Shown here one piece after another: positions 8,752-16,199 of a stretch of DNA of 64,000 nucleotides. Under the pieces are notes generated by a model. That model searched no databases. It had not been told where the DNA came from and worked only from the letters and a program-made list of their open reading frames with translations. This DNA is from Citrobacter europaeus (GTDB lineage: Bacteria; Pseudomonadota; Gammaproteobacteria; Enterobacterales; Enterobacteriaceae): assembly GCA_020099315.1 (NCBI GenBank), contig CP083650.1, forward strand, positions 1,116,001 through 1,180,000. Direction: 5' to 3'. Position 1 is the first letter of the stretch. Every line of letters begins with the position of its first letter. The translations under genes were made by a program, and so were the position numbers.

Positions 8752-8793
8752 TTGTCATCGTAATGTCATTTTATTGTCATCAAATGCTGTCAA
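8752..8793 (+). promoter_or_regulatory. Tandem Pho-box-like direct repeats
   Basis: Four 7-base units, TTGTCAT (8752), ATGTCAT (8763), TTGTCAT (8774) and CTGTCAA (8787), are spaced 11, 11 and 13 bases start to start. The PhoB box is two CTGTCAT-like repeats 11 bases apart with an A/T-rich 4-base spacer, which the first three units reproduce. A possible -10 TATTTG lies at 8810-8815. Regulation of the next two genes by phosphate starvation is inferred from this spacing. Confidence 0.55.
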
Positions 8794-8896
8794 TGTGTTT
8801 CGGGGATGTTATTTGATGCTTTTGCCGCCGCCATCGCGCTGTAACGACATGGTCTTACATTCGGTGTGTTTTGGCTGACCACAAGGATTTTCTACG

Positions 8897-9148
8897 ATGT
8901 CGACCGCTGTATTGAATGTCAAAATTGATGAGGCGCTAAAAGAAAAGCTTCGCCATTACGCTGAAGTACATAATGAAAATTTAAGTATTGCGACGGAAAA
9001 ACTACTGCTGATCGCATTTTCCGCCGTTGAAGAGGCGGGAGTCTCCGCTGAGGATATCGATAGCCAGCACACGGAAGAATCCGTAGTTGAAGCACTGACT
9101 CCTAAAGAAATCAAAGCATTGCGAAGATTACTGAAGAAGAAAAAATGA
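8897..9148 (+). CDS. Small ribbon-helix-helix-like protein, unknown
   Basis: 83 residues, not recognised by name. The N-terminal part LNVKIDEALKEKLRHYAEVHNENLSIATEKLLLIAF looks like a ribbon-helix-helix module: one short beta strand, then two helices, as in Arc/MetJ and RelB-type antitoxins. The C-terminus is acidic in the middle and ends in ALRRLLKKKK. AAGGAT precedes the ATG at 8897. It overlaps the next gene by four bases (ATGA), so the two form one translational unit. An array of Pho-box-like repeats lies about 100 bp upstream. DNA binding is a prediction from secondary-structure pattern only. Confidence 0.7.
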   Translation: MSTAVLNVKIDEALKEKLRHYAEVHNENLSIATEKLLLIAFSAVEEAGVSAEDIDSQHTEESVVEALTPKEIKALRRLLKKKK

Positions 9149-9363
9149 AACAACAATCGCTATCAACCGCCTGTAATTACGGCGAAGCCTGTGAAATGCT
9201 GCGCTCCGGTTATGTGAAACATGTTCGTCTGAGCTGGAACGTCGGCAGCGATGAGTTCTTCCGTATCGCCTCCGACTGGTGTGATGCCGGGGCAAAGATT
9301 AAGAAGGATGGTGAGAATTTCGTGATTTCCCTGAAGGGGTTCCCGGTACCTCCTCAGCGCTAA
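9145..9363 (+). CDS. Small unknown protein, partner of the RHH-like gene
   Basis: 72 residues, function unknown to me. It begins inside the stop of the previous gene (ATGA overlap). The sequence is soluble and mixed alpha/beta: an N-terminal helix with two cysteines (ACNYGEACEMLRSG), a strand (HVRLSW), a helix (DEFFRIASDWCDAG) and a C-terminal beta hairpin (NFVISLKGFPV). No RelE, ParE, MazF or VapC motif is visible. The order small RHH protein then small partner resembles a toxin-antitoxin pair, but the sequence alone does not support calling it one. Confidence 0.65.
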   Translation: MKQQSLSTACNYGEACEMLRSGYVKHVRLSWNVGSDEFFRIASDWCDAGAKIKKDGENFVISLKGFPVPPQR

Positions 9364-9400
9364 TATTGCAGGGGCATCCTCGTCCATCACGGCATTCAAA

Positions 9401-9420
9401 GACGAGTCCTTTGACTCGTC
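9401..9420. terminator. Bidirectional terminator after the unknown pair
   Basis: GACGAGTC-CTTT-GACTCGTC is a perfect 8-bp stem with a 4-base loop, preceded by AAA and followed by GTTT. It lies between convergent genes and directly before the stop of the MocR gene. Confidence 0.65.
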
Positions 9421-9422
9421 GT

Positions 9423-10850
9423 TTAGATTATTTTACGCATTTTCCCGCTGCTGGCCTGCAAACGCAGATTATCCCAAATGGGTTGCAATACCTGGAAGGC
9501 GGCACGCGTTGTGTCATCCGGTAACGTGAAAGGCATACGCAAAAAGCGGTCGAATGCGCCATCAAGGCCAAACCGCGTACCGGTTCCCAACTGAATGCCA
9601 GCGCTTTCGGCGCGCGTAGCGAACAGTGTTGCCAGCGTATCGGGCAGTTCAACCCAGAAAGAGAGCCCTCCCTGCGGCTGGGTAAATTGCCATTCCGGGA
9701 AATGTGAGTTCATCAGGTCCGAGCACAGATCTCGCTGGGATGTGAGCAGGCGTCTTCTGTCAGGAAGAAAGTCGGCGGCGTTATCCAGTAGCCAACTGGT
9801 GGCGAGTTGTTCAAGCACCGGTGAGCCCAGGTCGAAGGTGTCGCGGGTTTGTACCAGCGCGGCAATGGTTCGCGCCGATGCCCGGATCCAGCCCAGACGT
9901 AATCCTCCCCAAAAGCTTTTCCCTGCCGAACCGAGCAGGATGATCGGCGCATCGCGGTTGAATGCGGCAAGCGGCGGCGGCGGCGGGGCGTCATACCACA
10001 GGTTCACCATGGTCTCATCGACCACCAACGTAGTGTGGGTTCTTTCAGCAATATCCGCCACGACCTGGCGAGTTGCGGCATCCATACAGCGTCCGGTCGG
10101 GTTGTGAAAGTCCGGCATCAGATAAGCCATTCTCGGTGCAGTTTGCGCAAGGGTGGCGACCAGGCCCGCCGTATCCCAACCGTGCTCGGGCAGCGACACG
10201 CCGACGGGGCGACATGATGCGCCTTGAATCGCGGCAATCGCCAGCGGATAAGTGGGGTGATCGACCACTACGCGATCGCCAGGGCCGGTGAGTAACCGCA
10301 GGATCAACGCCAGGCCACTGACCGCGCCGTTCACGACCATTATTTCATCTGGCTGTGTCGGGAGTCCGCGTTCGCAATAATGCCGGGCGATGGATTCACG
10401 CAAAACCGACAGCCCCTGCGGCAGATACCCGGAGCTCTGCAGGTGCTGCGGCATTGCGAACAGCGCCTGCTGGTAAGCCTGATGAATTTCGGGACCGGCG
10501 TTCAGCGCCGCCGTGGACAAATCAAGCGCGGTGCCGGTGCTGGTCCGGGTCGGCACATGGCGAATATGTTCCGCCAGTATCACCCGCGAGCCGCTACCAT
10601 GACGACTTTCCAGATATCCCTCTTCACGCAACTGCGCCATAGCGCTGGCGATGGTAGTTCGACTTACTTGCAGAACGGCGGCGAGCTCGCGTTCACCCGG
10701 TAAGCGGCTATCCAGCGCCAGTCGACCATCGAGGATCAGTAAACGTAACGCTTCTGCCAGCTGTCGCCAGATGGGTGTTCGCGAGGGGCTTTCCTGCCAG
10801 TGTCCGAGCAGGCGCTGCAAAGACTGGCTTCCGTAACGGCGAGATGACAT
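9423..10850 (-). CDS. MocR-family regulator, YczR-like
   Basis: 475-residue fusion of a GntR-type winged helix (residues about 20-90: PGERELAAVLQVSRTTIASAMAQLREEGYL) and a fold-type I aminotransferase domain. The latter has HNPTG (249-253), Asp278 and the PLP lysine Lys311 in GSAGKSFWGG, so PLP or an aldimine is probably the effector. The gene is divergent from a YczE-type membrane protein, the arrangement for which the YczR subgroup of MocR regulators is named. GTCCA/TGGAC repeats lie in the shared promoter. The ATG at 10850 begins MSSRRYGSQS. The target and ligand are inferred. Confidence 0.88.
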   Translation of the reverse strand: MSSRRYGSQSLQRLLGHWQESPSRTPIWRQLAEALRLLILDGRLALDSRLPGERELAAVLQVSRTTIASAMAQLREEGYLESRHGSGSRVILAEHIRHVPTRTSTGTALDLSTAALNAGPEIHQAYQQALFAMPQHLQSSGYLPQGLSVLRESIARHYCERGLPTQPDEIMVVNGAVSGLALILRLLTGPGDRVVVDHPTYPLAIAAIQGASCRPVGVSLPEHGWDTAGLVATLAQTAPRMAYLMPDFHNPTGRCMDAATRQVVADIAERTHTTLVVDETMVNLWYDAPPPPPLAAFNRDAPIILLGSAGKSFWGGLRLGWIRASARTIAALVQTRDTFDLGSPVLEQLATSWLLDNAADFLPDRRRLLTSQRDLCSDLMNSHFPEWQFTQPQGGLSFWVELPDTLATLFATRAESAGIQLGTGTRFGLDGAFDRFLRMPFTLPDDTTRAAFQVLQPIWDNLRLQASSGKMRKII

Positions 10851-10854
10851 AGCA

Positions 10855-10876
10855 GTCCACTTTTTGAAAACTGGAC
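10855..10876. promoter_or_regulatory. Candidate MocR operator
   Basis: GTCCA (10855-10859) and TGGAC (10872-10876) form an inverted repeat with 12 bases between, in the 86-bp divergent promoter of the MocR regulator and the YczE-type gene. Autoregulation and control of the neighbour are inferred; no binding data are implied. Confidence 0.45.
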
Positions 10877-10936
10877 ATTAATCATAGTGCCAATTGCGGT
10901 GAAGATGAAAGTTATCTGATAGTGAGAGGGAAAAGC

Positions 10937-11566
10937 ATGCTGCGTCGTTTACTTCAGCTGTTTATCGGGCTGACGCTGTACGGTGTGTCGACGGCGATGT
11001 TTGTCCGTGCCGATTTAGGGGCCGATCCGTGGAACGTGTTTCACCTGGGGGTGGCAAATTTACTGTCGATGAATATCGGCGTGGTGATTATTGCCGTGGG
11101 CGTGTTGGTACTGCTGGCGTGGATACCACTGCGCCAGCGCCCAGGGTTTGGCACGTTGAGCAACGTGATTATGATTGGGCTGGCGGCAGATGCCGCGCTG
11201 CTGGTGATTCCGGGATTTGAATCCCTGCTGGCGCGCAGCGGGCTGTTGGTGTCAGCGGTGATCCTGAATGCGTTAGCAACCAGTCTGTACATTGGTGCCG
11301 GTTTTGGCGCCGGTCCGCGTGACGGCCTGATGACCGGTATTCACGCGCGTACCGGCTGGCCAGTACGACGAATTCGAACCGCAATCGAAGTGTCGGTGCT
11401 GCTTATCGGTTGGTTGCTGGGAGGAACCGTTGGGTTAGGGACCGTGCTGTATGCACTGGCTATCGGGCCGCTCATTCAGATTTGCCTGCCATGGTTTCGC
11501 CATCAGCCGCAGGCGCGTATTCGCATCAGGAATGCGCCTGGGGCACGATCGCCTGCTGGCGACTAA
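10937..11566 (+). CDS. YczE-family integral membrane protein
   Basis: 209-residue protein with about five membrane helices, matching the YczE/YyaS family: N-terminal RLLQLFIGLTLYGVSTAMFVRADLGADPWNVFHLG, then the repeated helical pattern with GAGFGAGPRDGLMTG. Members are thought to be small-molecule transporters but the substrate is not known. The start is the ATG at 10937, six bases after AGAGGGA; a GTG at 10922 is in frame but would put the ribosome-binding site inside the gene. It is divergent from the MocR regulator that probably controls it. Confidence 0.85.
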   Translation: MLRRLLQLFIGLTLYGVSTAMFVRADLGADPWNVFHLGVANLLSMNIGVVIIAVGVLVLLAWIPLRQRPGFGTLSNVIMIGLAADAALLVIPGFESLLARSGLLVSAVILNALATSLYIGAGFGAGPRDGLMTGIHARTGWPVRRIRTAIEVSVLLIGWLLGGTVGLGTVLYALAIGPLIQICLPWFRHQPQARIRIRNAPGARSPAGD

Positions 11567-11630
11567 ACTTAACCTCGACTGACGCGGCCGGAATCGGCTT
11601 GCCGCGCAGTACACTTCGGAGGTTTTTCTC

Positions 11631-11984
11631 ATGAAGTATGTTGATGGCTTTGTGGTTGCCGTACCCGCTGAAAACAAGGAGGCGTACATTGCGATGGCGG
11701 CAAAAGCAGCTCCGCTTTTCAAGGAGTTCGGTGCATTGCGCGTGGTGGAGTGCTGGGCAGATGATGTCCCCGACGGCAAACTGACCGATTTTCGCATGGC
11801 GGTGAAAGCGCAGGATCATGAAGAAGTCGTATTCAGTTGGATTGAATACCCTTCCAAAGAGGTCCGCGATGCGGCAAATCAGAAGATGATGTCCGATCCC
11901 CGTATGAAGGAATTCGGTGAATCTATGCCATTTGATGGCAAGCGAATGATCTACGGTGGATTTGCGCCCATTATGGAAGAGTGA
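11631..11984 (+). CDS. ybaA: DUF1428 protein YbaA
   Basis: 117-residue cytosolic protein agreeing with E. coli YbaA (MKYVDGFVVAVPAENKEAY...KRMIYGGFAPIMEE). The DUF1428 family has a dimeric alpha-beta (ferredoxin-like) barrel fold seen in small monooxygenase-like proteins; its activity is unknown. GGAGG lies 8 bases before the ATG. It stands alone between the YczE-type gene and the convergent pdeB; a weak GC-rich hairpin (GGCTG...CAGCC, 11992-12014) follows the stop. Confidence 0.95.
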   Translation: MKYVDGFVVAVPAENKEAYIAMAAKAAPLFKEFGALRVVECWADDVPDGKLTDFRMAVKAQDHEEVVFSWIEYPSKEVRDAANQKMMSDPRMKEFGESMPFDGKRMIYGGFAPIMEE

Positions 11985-12035
11985 TGTGACTGGCTGTGCG
12001 GCGTGCCGCCAGCCATCTCAACATCAACAGCCATG

Positions 12036-13589
12036 TTAAAGCCGTTTTTCTGCCCACAGAATAAATTCTGCTTTCGGCAGCGCTTTGCTGTAAAGCCACC
12101 CCTGACCGTACTGCACGCCGTGCTGGCGTAGCCAGGCTTCCTGATTCTCGGTTTCGATACCTTCCGCTACCATCTCCAGCTTCAGCGTTTTCGCTATCTC
12201 GATAATATGCGGCGTGACGTTGTTGTACTCCAGCGCATCGACGAACGATTTGTCTATCTTCAGGATGTCTACATCCAGATCCTGCAAATAGCTCAGGCTG
12301 GAATAGCCGGTACCAAAGTCATCAATATAAATTGAGTGACCCGCCTGACGGTATTTGGCAATAAACGGCGCGCTGTTTTTCGGGTCGGCAAATTCGCGTT
12401 CGGTGAGTTCCAGCGCGATTTGCGCAGGTTTTAGCTGCCAGTGGTTCACCTTCTGGCTTAACAGGGCAGGAAGCGTTTCGGAAGACAGATCGGCTGACTC
12501 AAGGTTGATGGAGATATGCTGCTCCGGATGCTGGCGCAGCCATTTTCCTAAATCATCAAATACGCTTTCAATAATCAAACGGGTGAGCTGTTCTGAGAGT
12601 CCGGTCTGCTGCGCCATGGCGACGAAGATTTCCGGCGACAGATAGCTCCCATCGGCTTGCTGCCAGCGAGCCAGCGCTTCTGCCCCGACCACTTTCCCCG
12701 TTTTGAGCGAGATAATCGGTTGGTAGTGGACTTTAATGTCCCGATGCTGGATAGCGTCCTGCAGCTGGTGATGGGGCGACTGTAAGCGGCGCAAAATGCG
12801 CAGTACAAAGGCGGCGGTGAGCAGGCCGATAAGAATACCTGCCGGGAGCCAGATCAGCGCCTGTCGGTGCCAGGTTTTTTGCAATGGCAGGGTGGAGGCC
12901 CAGGTTACGATAGTGATGCCCAGCTCCGGGAAAGGGCGTGCGTTAAAAATGCTGCCATCTTTCTGAAAATGGGTAATCGAGCGTTCTTGCTGTACATGCT
13001 GCAAAACGTCCGAAGGCAGATCGGCGCTACTGGCAACCACGACGTTGCGCACGGTGCCAATGATAGTGACTTCAATTGGCCATGAGCCAAACGGGATGAC
13101 GTCTATGAAAGAGCTCGGATCGACCATCACAACGTAATGTTCGCTCCCTAATGCCGCCATAAAGCGCTTAATCCCCAAATCGTTCTGCGTAGTAAGCCAT
13201 GCGCGATATCCATCAGGCGTGACTTTCATTGCGGGGGGAAATGCGTCAGCCTGGCTTCTTTTTTCCAGAGATGAGCATTGCGGAACGTTATCTTTGAGGT
13301 ACAGCACTTCCTGAATATAGCGATAGCTATATGACAAACGACGCATTTCCAGCAGATGCTCTTCACTACAAGGCACCCCCTGAAAGGCTTCAATATGGCG
13401 TAATGCTTTCCTGGCCTGCTCGCCTACGCGTTCCGTGCGTAATGCGACTCGCGTTGAGAACATATCGAGTTCATCGATAAATTTCGTTTCGACCTGACGA
13501 TGTGCCAGCCACAAGCTTAAACCTACGGGCGCGAGGATGGAAAGAAACAGTACCCCTGTCACCAGGCTTATCAGATGTCGTGTTGTCAC
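12036..13589 (-). CDS. pdeB: Cyclic-di-GMP phosphodiesterase PdeB (YlaB)
   Basis: 517-residue inner-membrane enzyme that hydrolyses c-di-GMP to pGpG. An N-terminal membrane helix (8-28) is followed by a periplasmic CSS domain (about 30-240; Cys74 and the CSS motif at Cys105), a second membrane helix (245-265) and a cytosolic EAL domain. The EAL motif is at 304-306 (GAEALARW), with DDFGTGYSS, KIDKSFV and VAEGIET downstream, so the metal-binding residues look intact. In this family, reduction of the periplasmic cysteines by the DsbA/DsbB system alters activity. Divergent from rpmE2. Confidence 0.95.
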   Translation of the reverse strand: MTTRHLISLVTGVLFLSILAPVGLSLWLAHRQVETKFIDELDMFSTRVALRTERVGEQARKALRHIEAFQGVPCSEEHLLEMRRLSYSYRYIQEVLYLKDNVPQCSSLEKRSQADAFPPAMKVTPDGYRAWLTTQNDLGIKRFMAALGSEHYVVMVDPSSFIDVIPFGSWPIEVTIIGTVRNVVVASSADLPSDVLQHVQQERSITHFQKDGSIFNARPFPELGITIVTWASTLPLQKTWHRQALIWLPAGILIGLLTAAFVLRILRRLQSPHHQLQDAIQHRDIKVHYQPIISLKTGKVVGAEALARWQQADGSYLSPEIFVAMAQQTGLSEQLTRLIIESVFDDLGKWLRQHPEQHISINLESADLSSETLPALLSQKVNHWQLKPAQIALELTEREFADPKNSAPFIAKYRQAGHSIYIDDFGTGYSSLSYLQDLDVDILKIDKSFVDALEYNNVTPHIIEIAKTLKLEMVAEGIETENQEAWLRQHGVQYGQGWLYSKALPKAEFILWAEKRL

Positions 13590-13749
13590 AGTGATATCCT
13601 TATTAACACAGCGTAGGGAAAGTATATCCGAAAGCCGAAAAAGCTATTCGATTGGCATCATATATTTACGGCCACTTATCATCCTGTTTAACTCTCTGTA
13701 GCGTAAATCAGGTTGTGGTTTGTACAAGAGTGGTGTATTTTGCTGGTTA

Positions 13750-13764
13750 TGTTATAACGTAACA
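13750..13764 (+). promoter_or_regulatory. Zur-like box before rpmE2
   Basis: TGTTATAACGTAACA matches the Zur core TGTTATA-N-TATAACA at 13 of 15 positions. It lies 13 bases before the rpmE2 ATG, where Zur binding would block transcription or initiation. Zinc repression of type B L31/L36 genes is known in enterobacteria. Confidence 0.7.
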
Positions 13765-13777
13765 AATTGGGGTTGCC

Positions 13778-14038
13778 ATGAAACCGGATATTCATCCTTT
13801 TTACCGTACCGTGGTGTTTCACGATACCAGTGCCAATGAGTTCTTTAAGGTCGGTTCGACCATCAAGACTGAGCGTGAGATTGAGTTTGAGGGGAAAATG
13901 TACCCATACGTGACCCTGGATATCTCTTCCAAATCGCATCCGTACTATACCGGGAAACAAAAAACCTTTGATAACGAAGGCAGCGCAGCTCGTTTCCAGA
14001 AACGTTTTGGCCATTTTATTGGCGCTAAGCGAGGTTAA
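13778..14038 (+). CDS. rpmE2: Ribosomal protein L31 type B
   Basis: 86-residue L31 paralogue of the zinc-free (C-minus) type: MKPDIHPFYRTVVFHDTSANEFFKVGST, with none of the CxxC zinc ligands of the usual RpmE. Type B L31 replaces zinc-containing L31 when zinc is scarce and so frees zinc. It is followed after one base by rpmJ2 and preceded by a Zur-like box, so the two form a zinc-starvation operon. In E. coli K-12 the equivalents (ykgM, ykgO) lie elsewhere; Salmonella has them here. Confidence 0.97.
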   Translation: MKPDIHPFYRTVVFHDTSANEFFKVGSTIKTEREIEFEGKMYPYVTLDISSKSHPYYTGKQKTFDNEGSAARFQKRFGHFIGAKRG

Positions 14039-14039
14039 G

Positions 14040-14180
14040 ATGCAGGTACTCAATTCACTTCGCAGTGCGAAACAGCGCCATCCTGACTGCCAGATAGTAA
14101 AGCGCAAAGGGCGTTTGTACGTTATCTGCAAAACGAACCCACGCTTTAAAGCGGTACAGGGGCGTAAAAAAAGACGTTAG
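14040..14180 (+). CDS. rpmJ2: Ribosomal protein L36 type B
   Basis: 46-residue L36 paralogue (MQVLNSLRSAKQRHPDCQIVKRKGRLYVIC...) lacking the complete zinc ribbon. It starts at the ATG at 14040, with GAGG upstream inside the end of rpmE2. It belongs with rpmE2 to the presumed Zur-controlled zinc-sparing operon. A strong terminator follows. A longer upstream in-frame reading overlaps rpmE2 and is not needed. Confidence 0.97.
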   Translation: MQVLNSLRSAKQRHPDCQIVKRKGRLYVICKTNPRFKAVQGRKKRR

Positions 14181-14205
14181 TTTCTTTGCCAGCATTTCAG
14201 GGACT

Positions 14206-14240
14206 AAAGTGCGTTTCCTCCACAGGGACGCACTTTTTTT
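14206..14240 (+). terminator. Terminator of rpmE2-rpmJ2
   Basis: AAAGTGCGT and ACGCACTTT form a 9-bp stem followed by a run of T residues, a typical intrinsic terminator on the plus strand. Confidence 0.85.
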
Positions 14241-14259
14241 ATCTGTACTGAGGCCGCCT

Positions 14260-14730
14260 TTACTGGCTGGTCTGGGGGCGGGTTAGGGTAAAGACATCGT
14301 AAAACGAGAGTTCGCCCTTACGCGATATCATTTTTTGCAGCTGTGCTTTATGTTCACTATCGACGGAGGGTGAGTGCAGGATGGTGTCGATGAGTGAAGG
14401 GGGGACAAAGCGCGTGTTGTACCATTCGCCGTTGTAGCAAACTCTGAAATCCAGTACGTCGATATCTTCAAAGCGGTATCGCGGCGCAACGTCGAAAAAG
14501 AAAAACGCGTTGAGTATGACGAACAGAACCACCAGCAGCCATACTGAATCGACTAACGTTTCTGATTGTAGCATCACCGCCAGCGTGGCAAACCACGCAA
14601 CATACATGCCGATGAACAGCCCTGGGTGTTTGCGAATAAAGCTGACGCTAAAGCGCGGTTTGTTGTCGCGCTTTTCGCGAATATTTAAGTCGTCGATTGT
14701 TTCAGTAAGCAGGCGCTGTATTTCTGTCAT
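14260..14730 (-). CDS. ylaC: Inner-membrane protein YlaC
   Basis: 156-residue protein close to E. coli YlaC (MTEIQRLLTETI...). Two membrane helices lie at about 40-58 and 64-82 (GMYVAWFATLAVMLQ; WLLVVLFVILNAFFFF), with a cytosolic C-terminal domain that includes FRVCYNGEWYNTRFVPPSLID. Function unknown. The ATG at 14730 follows AAGGCAAGAG; an extension to 14754 adds eight unconserved residues. Confidence 0.94.
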   Translation of the reverse strand: MTEIQRLLTETIDDLNIREKRDNKPRFSVSFIRKHPGLFIGMYVAWFATLAVMLQSETLVDSVWLLVVLFVILNAFFFFDVAPRYRFEDIDVLDFRVCYNGEWYNTRFVPPSLIDTILHSPSVDSEHKAQLQKMISRKGELSFYDVFTLTRPQTSQ

Positions 14731-14846
14731 CTCTTGCCTTCGTGGTGTCTGCAAAATTCAAGTGTGATCGCCCTATTTTAAAAGGGGATACCTTTTGAAG
14801 AAAGTAACAGATTAACCACAATTTAGCATAACAGTTACATTTAAGA

Positions 14847-15398
14847 TCACAGCGTTTTGATGATCCTCGCGGGATTGCCCCCAACCACGCTGTTGGCCGG
14901 AACGCTTTTAGTGACTACCGCGCCTGAGGCCACAACCACGTTATCTCCCAACGTTACGCCGGGGTTTATCACCGCGCGCCCACCTATCCAGACGTTGTTG
15001 CCAATCGTCACGGGTTTACCCAGCTCCATGCCGCTGTTTCGCTCGGTGGCATCCAGCGGATGGGTCGCGGTATAGATATGGACGCCCGGCGCTAACATGC
15101 AGTTGTCGCCAATATGGATCGGACAGACGTCGAGCATAACGCAGTCGAAGTTGGCGTAAAATTCTTTACCGAGATAGATGTTGTAGCCGTAATCGCAACG
15201 AAAAGAGGGTTCAATATAAGCGCCCTCGCTCTGACCCAACAGCTCATGCAGGATAGCTTGTCGCTCGCTTTTTTCATCGGGAGCGGTGTGATTGTAGCGA
15301 TGGGTCAACTGACGAGCGCGTAGCCGGTCGTTGCGCAATGTTTCATCTGCCGGGCGATAAAGTTCACCGGCGATCATTTTTTGCTTTTCATTACTCAT
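14847..15398 (-). CDS. maa: Maltose O-acetyltransferase Maa
   Basis: 183-residue left-handed beta-helix acetyltransferase of the LacA/NodL group, which transfers acetyl from acetyl-CoA to maltose and glucose. The hexapeptide repeats are plain in the C-terminal half (IGDNCMLAPGVHIYTATHP..., IGNNVWIGGRAVINPGVTLGDNVVVASGAVV), and His in TATHPLD is the usual catalytic residue. The N-terminal MSNEKQKMIAGELYRPADETL matches the maltose acetyltransferase leader. Both length and start agree with E. coli. Confidence 0.96.
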   Translation of the reverse strand: MSNEKQKMIAGELYRPADETLRNDRLRARQLTHRYNHTAPDEKSERQAILHELLGQSEGAYIEPSFRCDYGYNIYLGKEFYANFDCVMLDVCPIHIGDNCMLAPGVHIYTATHPLDATERNSGMELGKPVTIGNNVWIGGRAVINPGVTLGDNVVVASGAVVTKSVPANSVVGGNPARIIKTL

Positions 15399-15578
15399 TA
15401 CGAATTCCCTGTGTCCTGGAGATCATTTCAACACAGTAAAACGCAATGCCAGCAAGGGGAACGTTCCCGTTGTTTCGCTGTGATCGTAGTCACGTGATTT
15501 GAATTAAATAACTATTGTAAATACGAAAATGGTCAGCCAGACAAATGTACTGCTATACCTGACTTAACCCGTGAGCAA

Positions 15579-15797
15579 TTAGCGAATGAATTTCCAAACA
15601 GAAGTTGGAATCTTGTCGTAGAGCTTATTCATAGTCAATTCAGCAAGGCGGTGATCTGCTGCTGAGTAAAATACAGCCAGTTCGTTGTCGGACAATTCAT
15701 ATTTATTTTTTTCAATAACGCGCTCAAGTGTGTCAATTGTCTGACAACGTCGCAGGCGCATCAAATAATCAGTTTTAGTTAATGGTTTATCGGACAT
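15579..15797 (-). CDS. hha: Hemolysin expression modulator Hha
   Basis: 72-residue nucleoid-associated protein, almost identical to E. coli Hha. It has no DNA-binding domain of its own and works by binding the H-NS N-terminus to sharpen silencing of AT-rich and horizontally acquired genes. The charged helices RLRRCQTIDTLERVIEKNKYEL are intact. It is co-transcribed with tomB, 27 bases upstream, and in E. coli the pair behaves as a toxin (Hha)-antitoxin (TomB) module affecting biofilm. Confidence 0.98.
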   Translation of the reverse strand: MSDKPLTKTDYLMRLRRCQTIDTLERVIEKNKYELSDNELAVFYSAADHRLAELTMNKLYDKIPTSVWKFIR

Positions 15798-15824
15798 AAC
15801 TCTTACCTATGATTGTAATAATTT

Positions 15825-16199
15825 TTAACAAGACAAACTAACAGGATTAGCCCTGGTGGCATTGACAAAACAGCGAAACAGACGATTACCTGACTTCCGC
15901 CATTTCTGCAGATCCTGCGTATTAATACCATAACTGCTGAACAACATAAAAGTGTCATCCAGGTATTCATCTATCTGCGCAATCAGCTTATTGTCTTCAT
16001 TGTACTTAATTTTATAATTAAGTGCGAAGGTTGCAATATGCTCTATCAGTTCATTGAGCTGCAAGCTGGTGGCAGAGGTAGGGTCATTAACCCAGCCATG
16101 GTTACTTTGTTCAAGGTTTGCAAGACAGTCATGATACAGGGTTTCGCAGAGAAATTTAAGCTGCGCGATATCATGTCTTTTGGGTGAGTATTCATCCAT
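15825..16199 (-). CDS. tomB: Hha toxicity modulator TomB
   Basis: 124-residue cytosolic protein matching E. coli TomB (YbaJ): MDEYSPKRHDIAQLKFLCETLYHDCLANLE... In E. coli it counteracts Hha by oxygen-dependent oxidation of an Hha cysteine (the CQTIDTLE cysteine in Hha is present). It is the first gene of the tomB-hha operon and is followed by hha after 25 bases. The AT-rich upstream space presumably holds the promoter. Confidence 0.97.
   Translation of the reverse strand: MDEYSPKRHDIAQLKFLCETLYHDCLANLEQSNHGWVNDPTSATSLQLNELIEHIATFALNYKIKYNEDNKLIAQIDEYLDDTFMLFSSYGINTQDLQKWRKSGNRLFRCFVNATRANPVSLSC

Noticed and set aside
8675..8878. A 67-codon frame overlapping the end of ffs
   Set aside because: It begins inside the 4.5S RNA gene and has no plausible domain or ribosome-binding site.
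8897..9363. Calling the small pair a type II toxin-antitoxin system
   Set aside because: The second protein has no motif of a known toxin family; only gene order and an RHH-like first protein support the idea.
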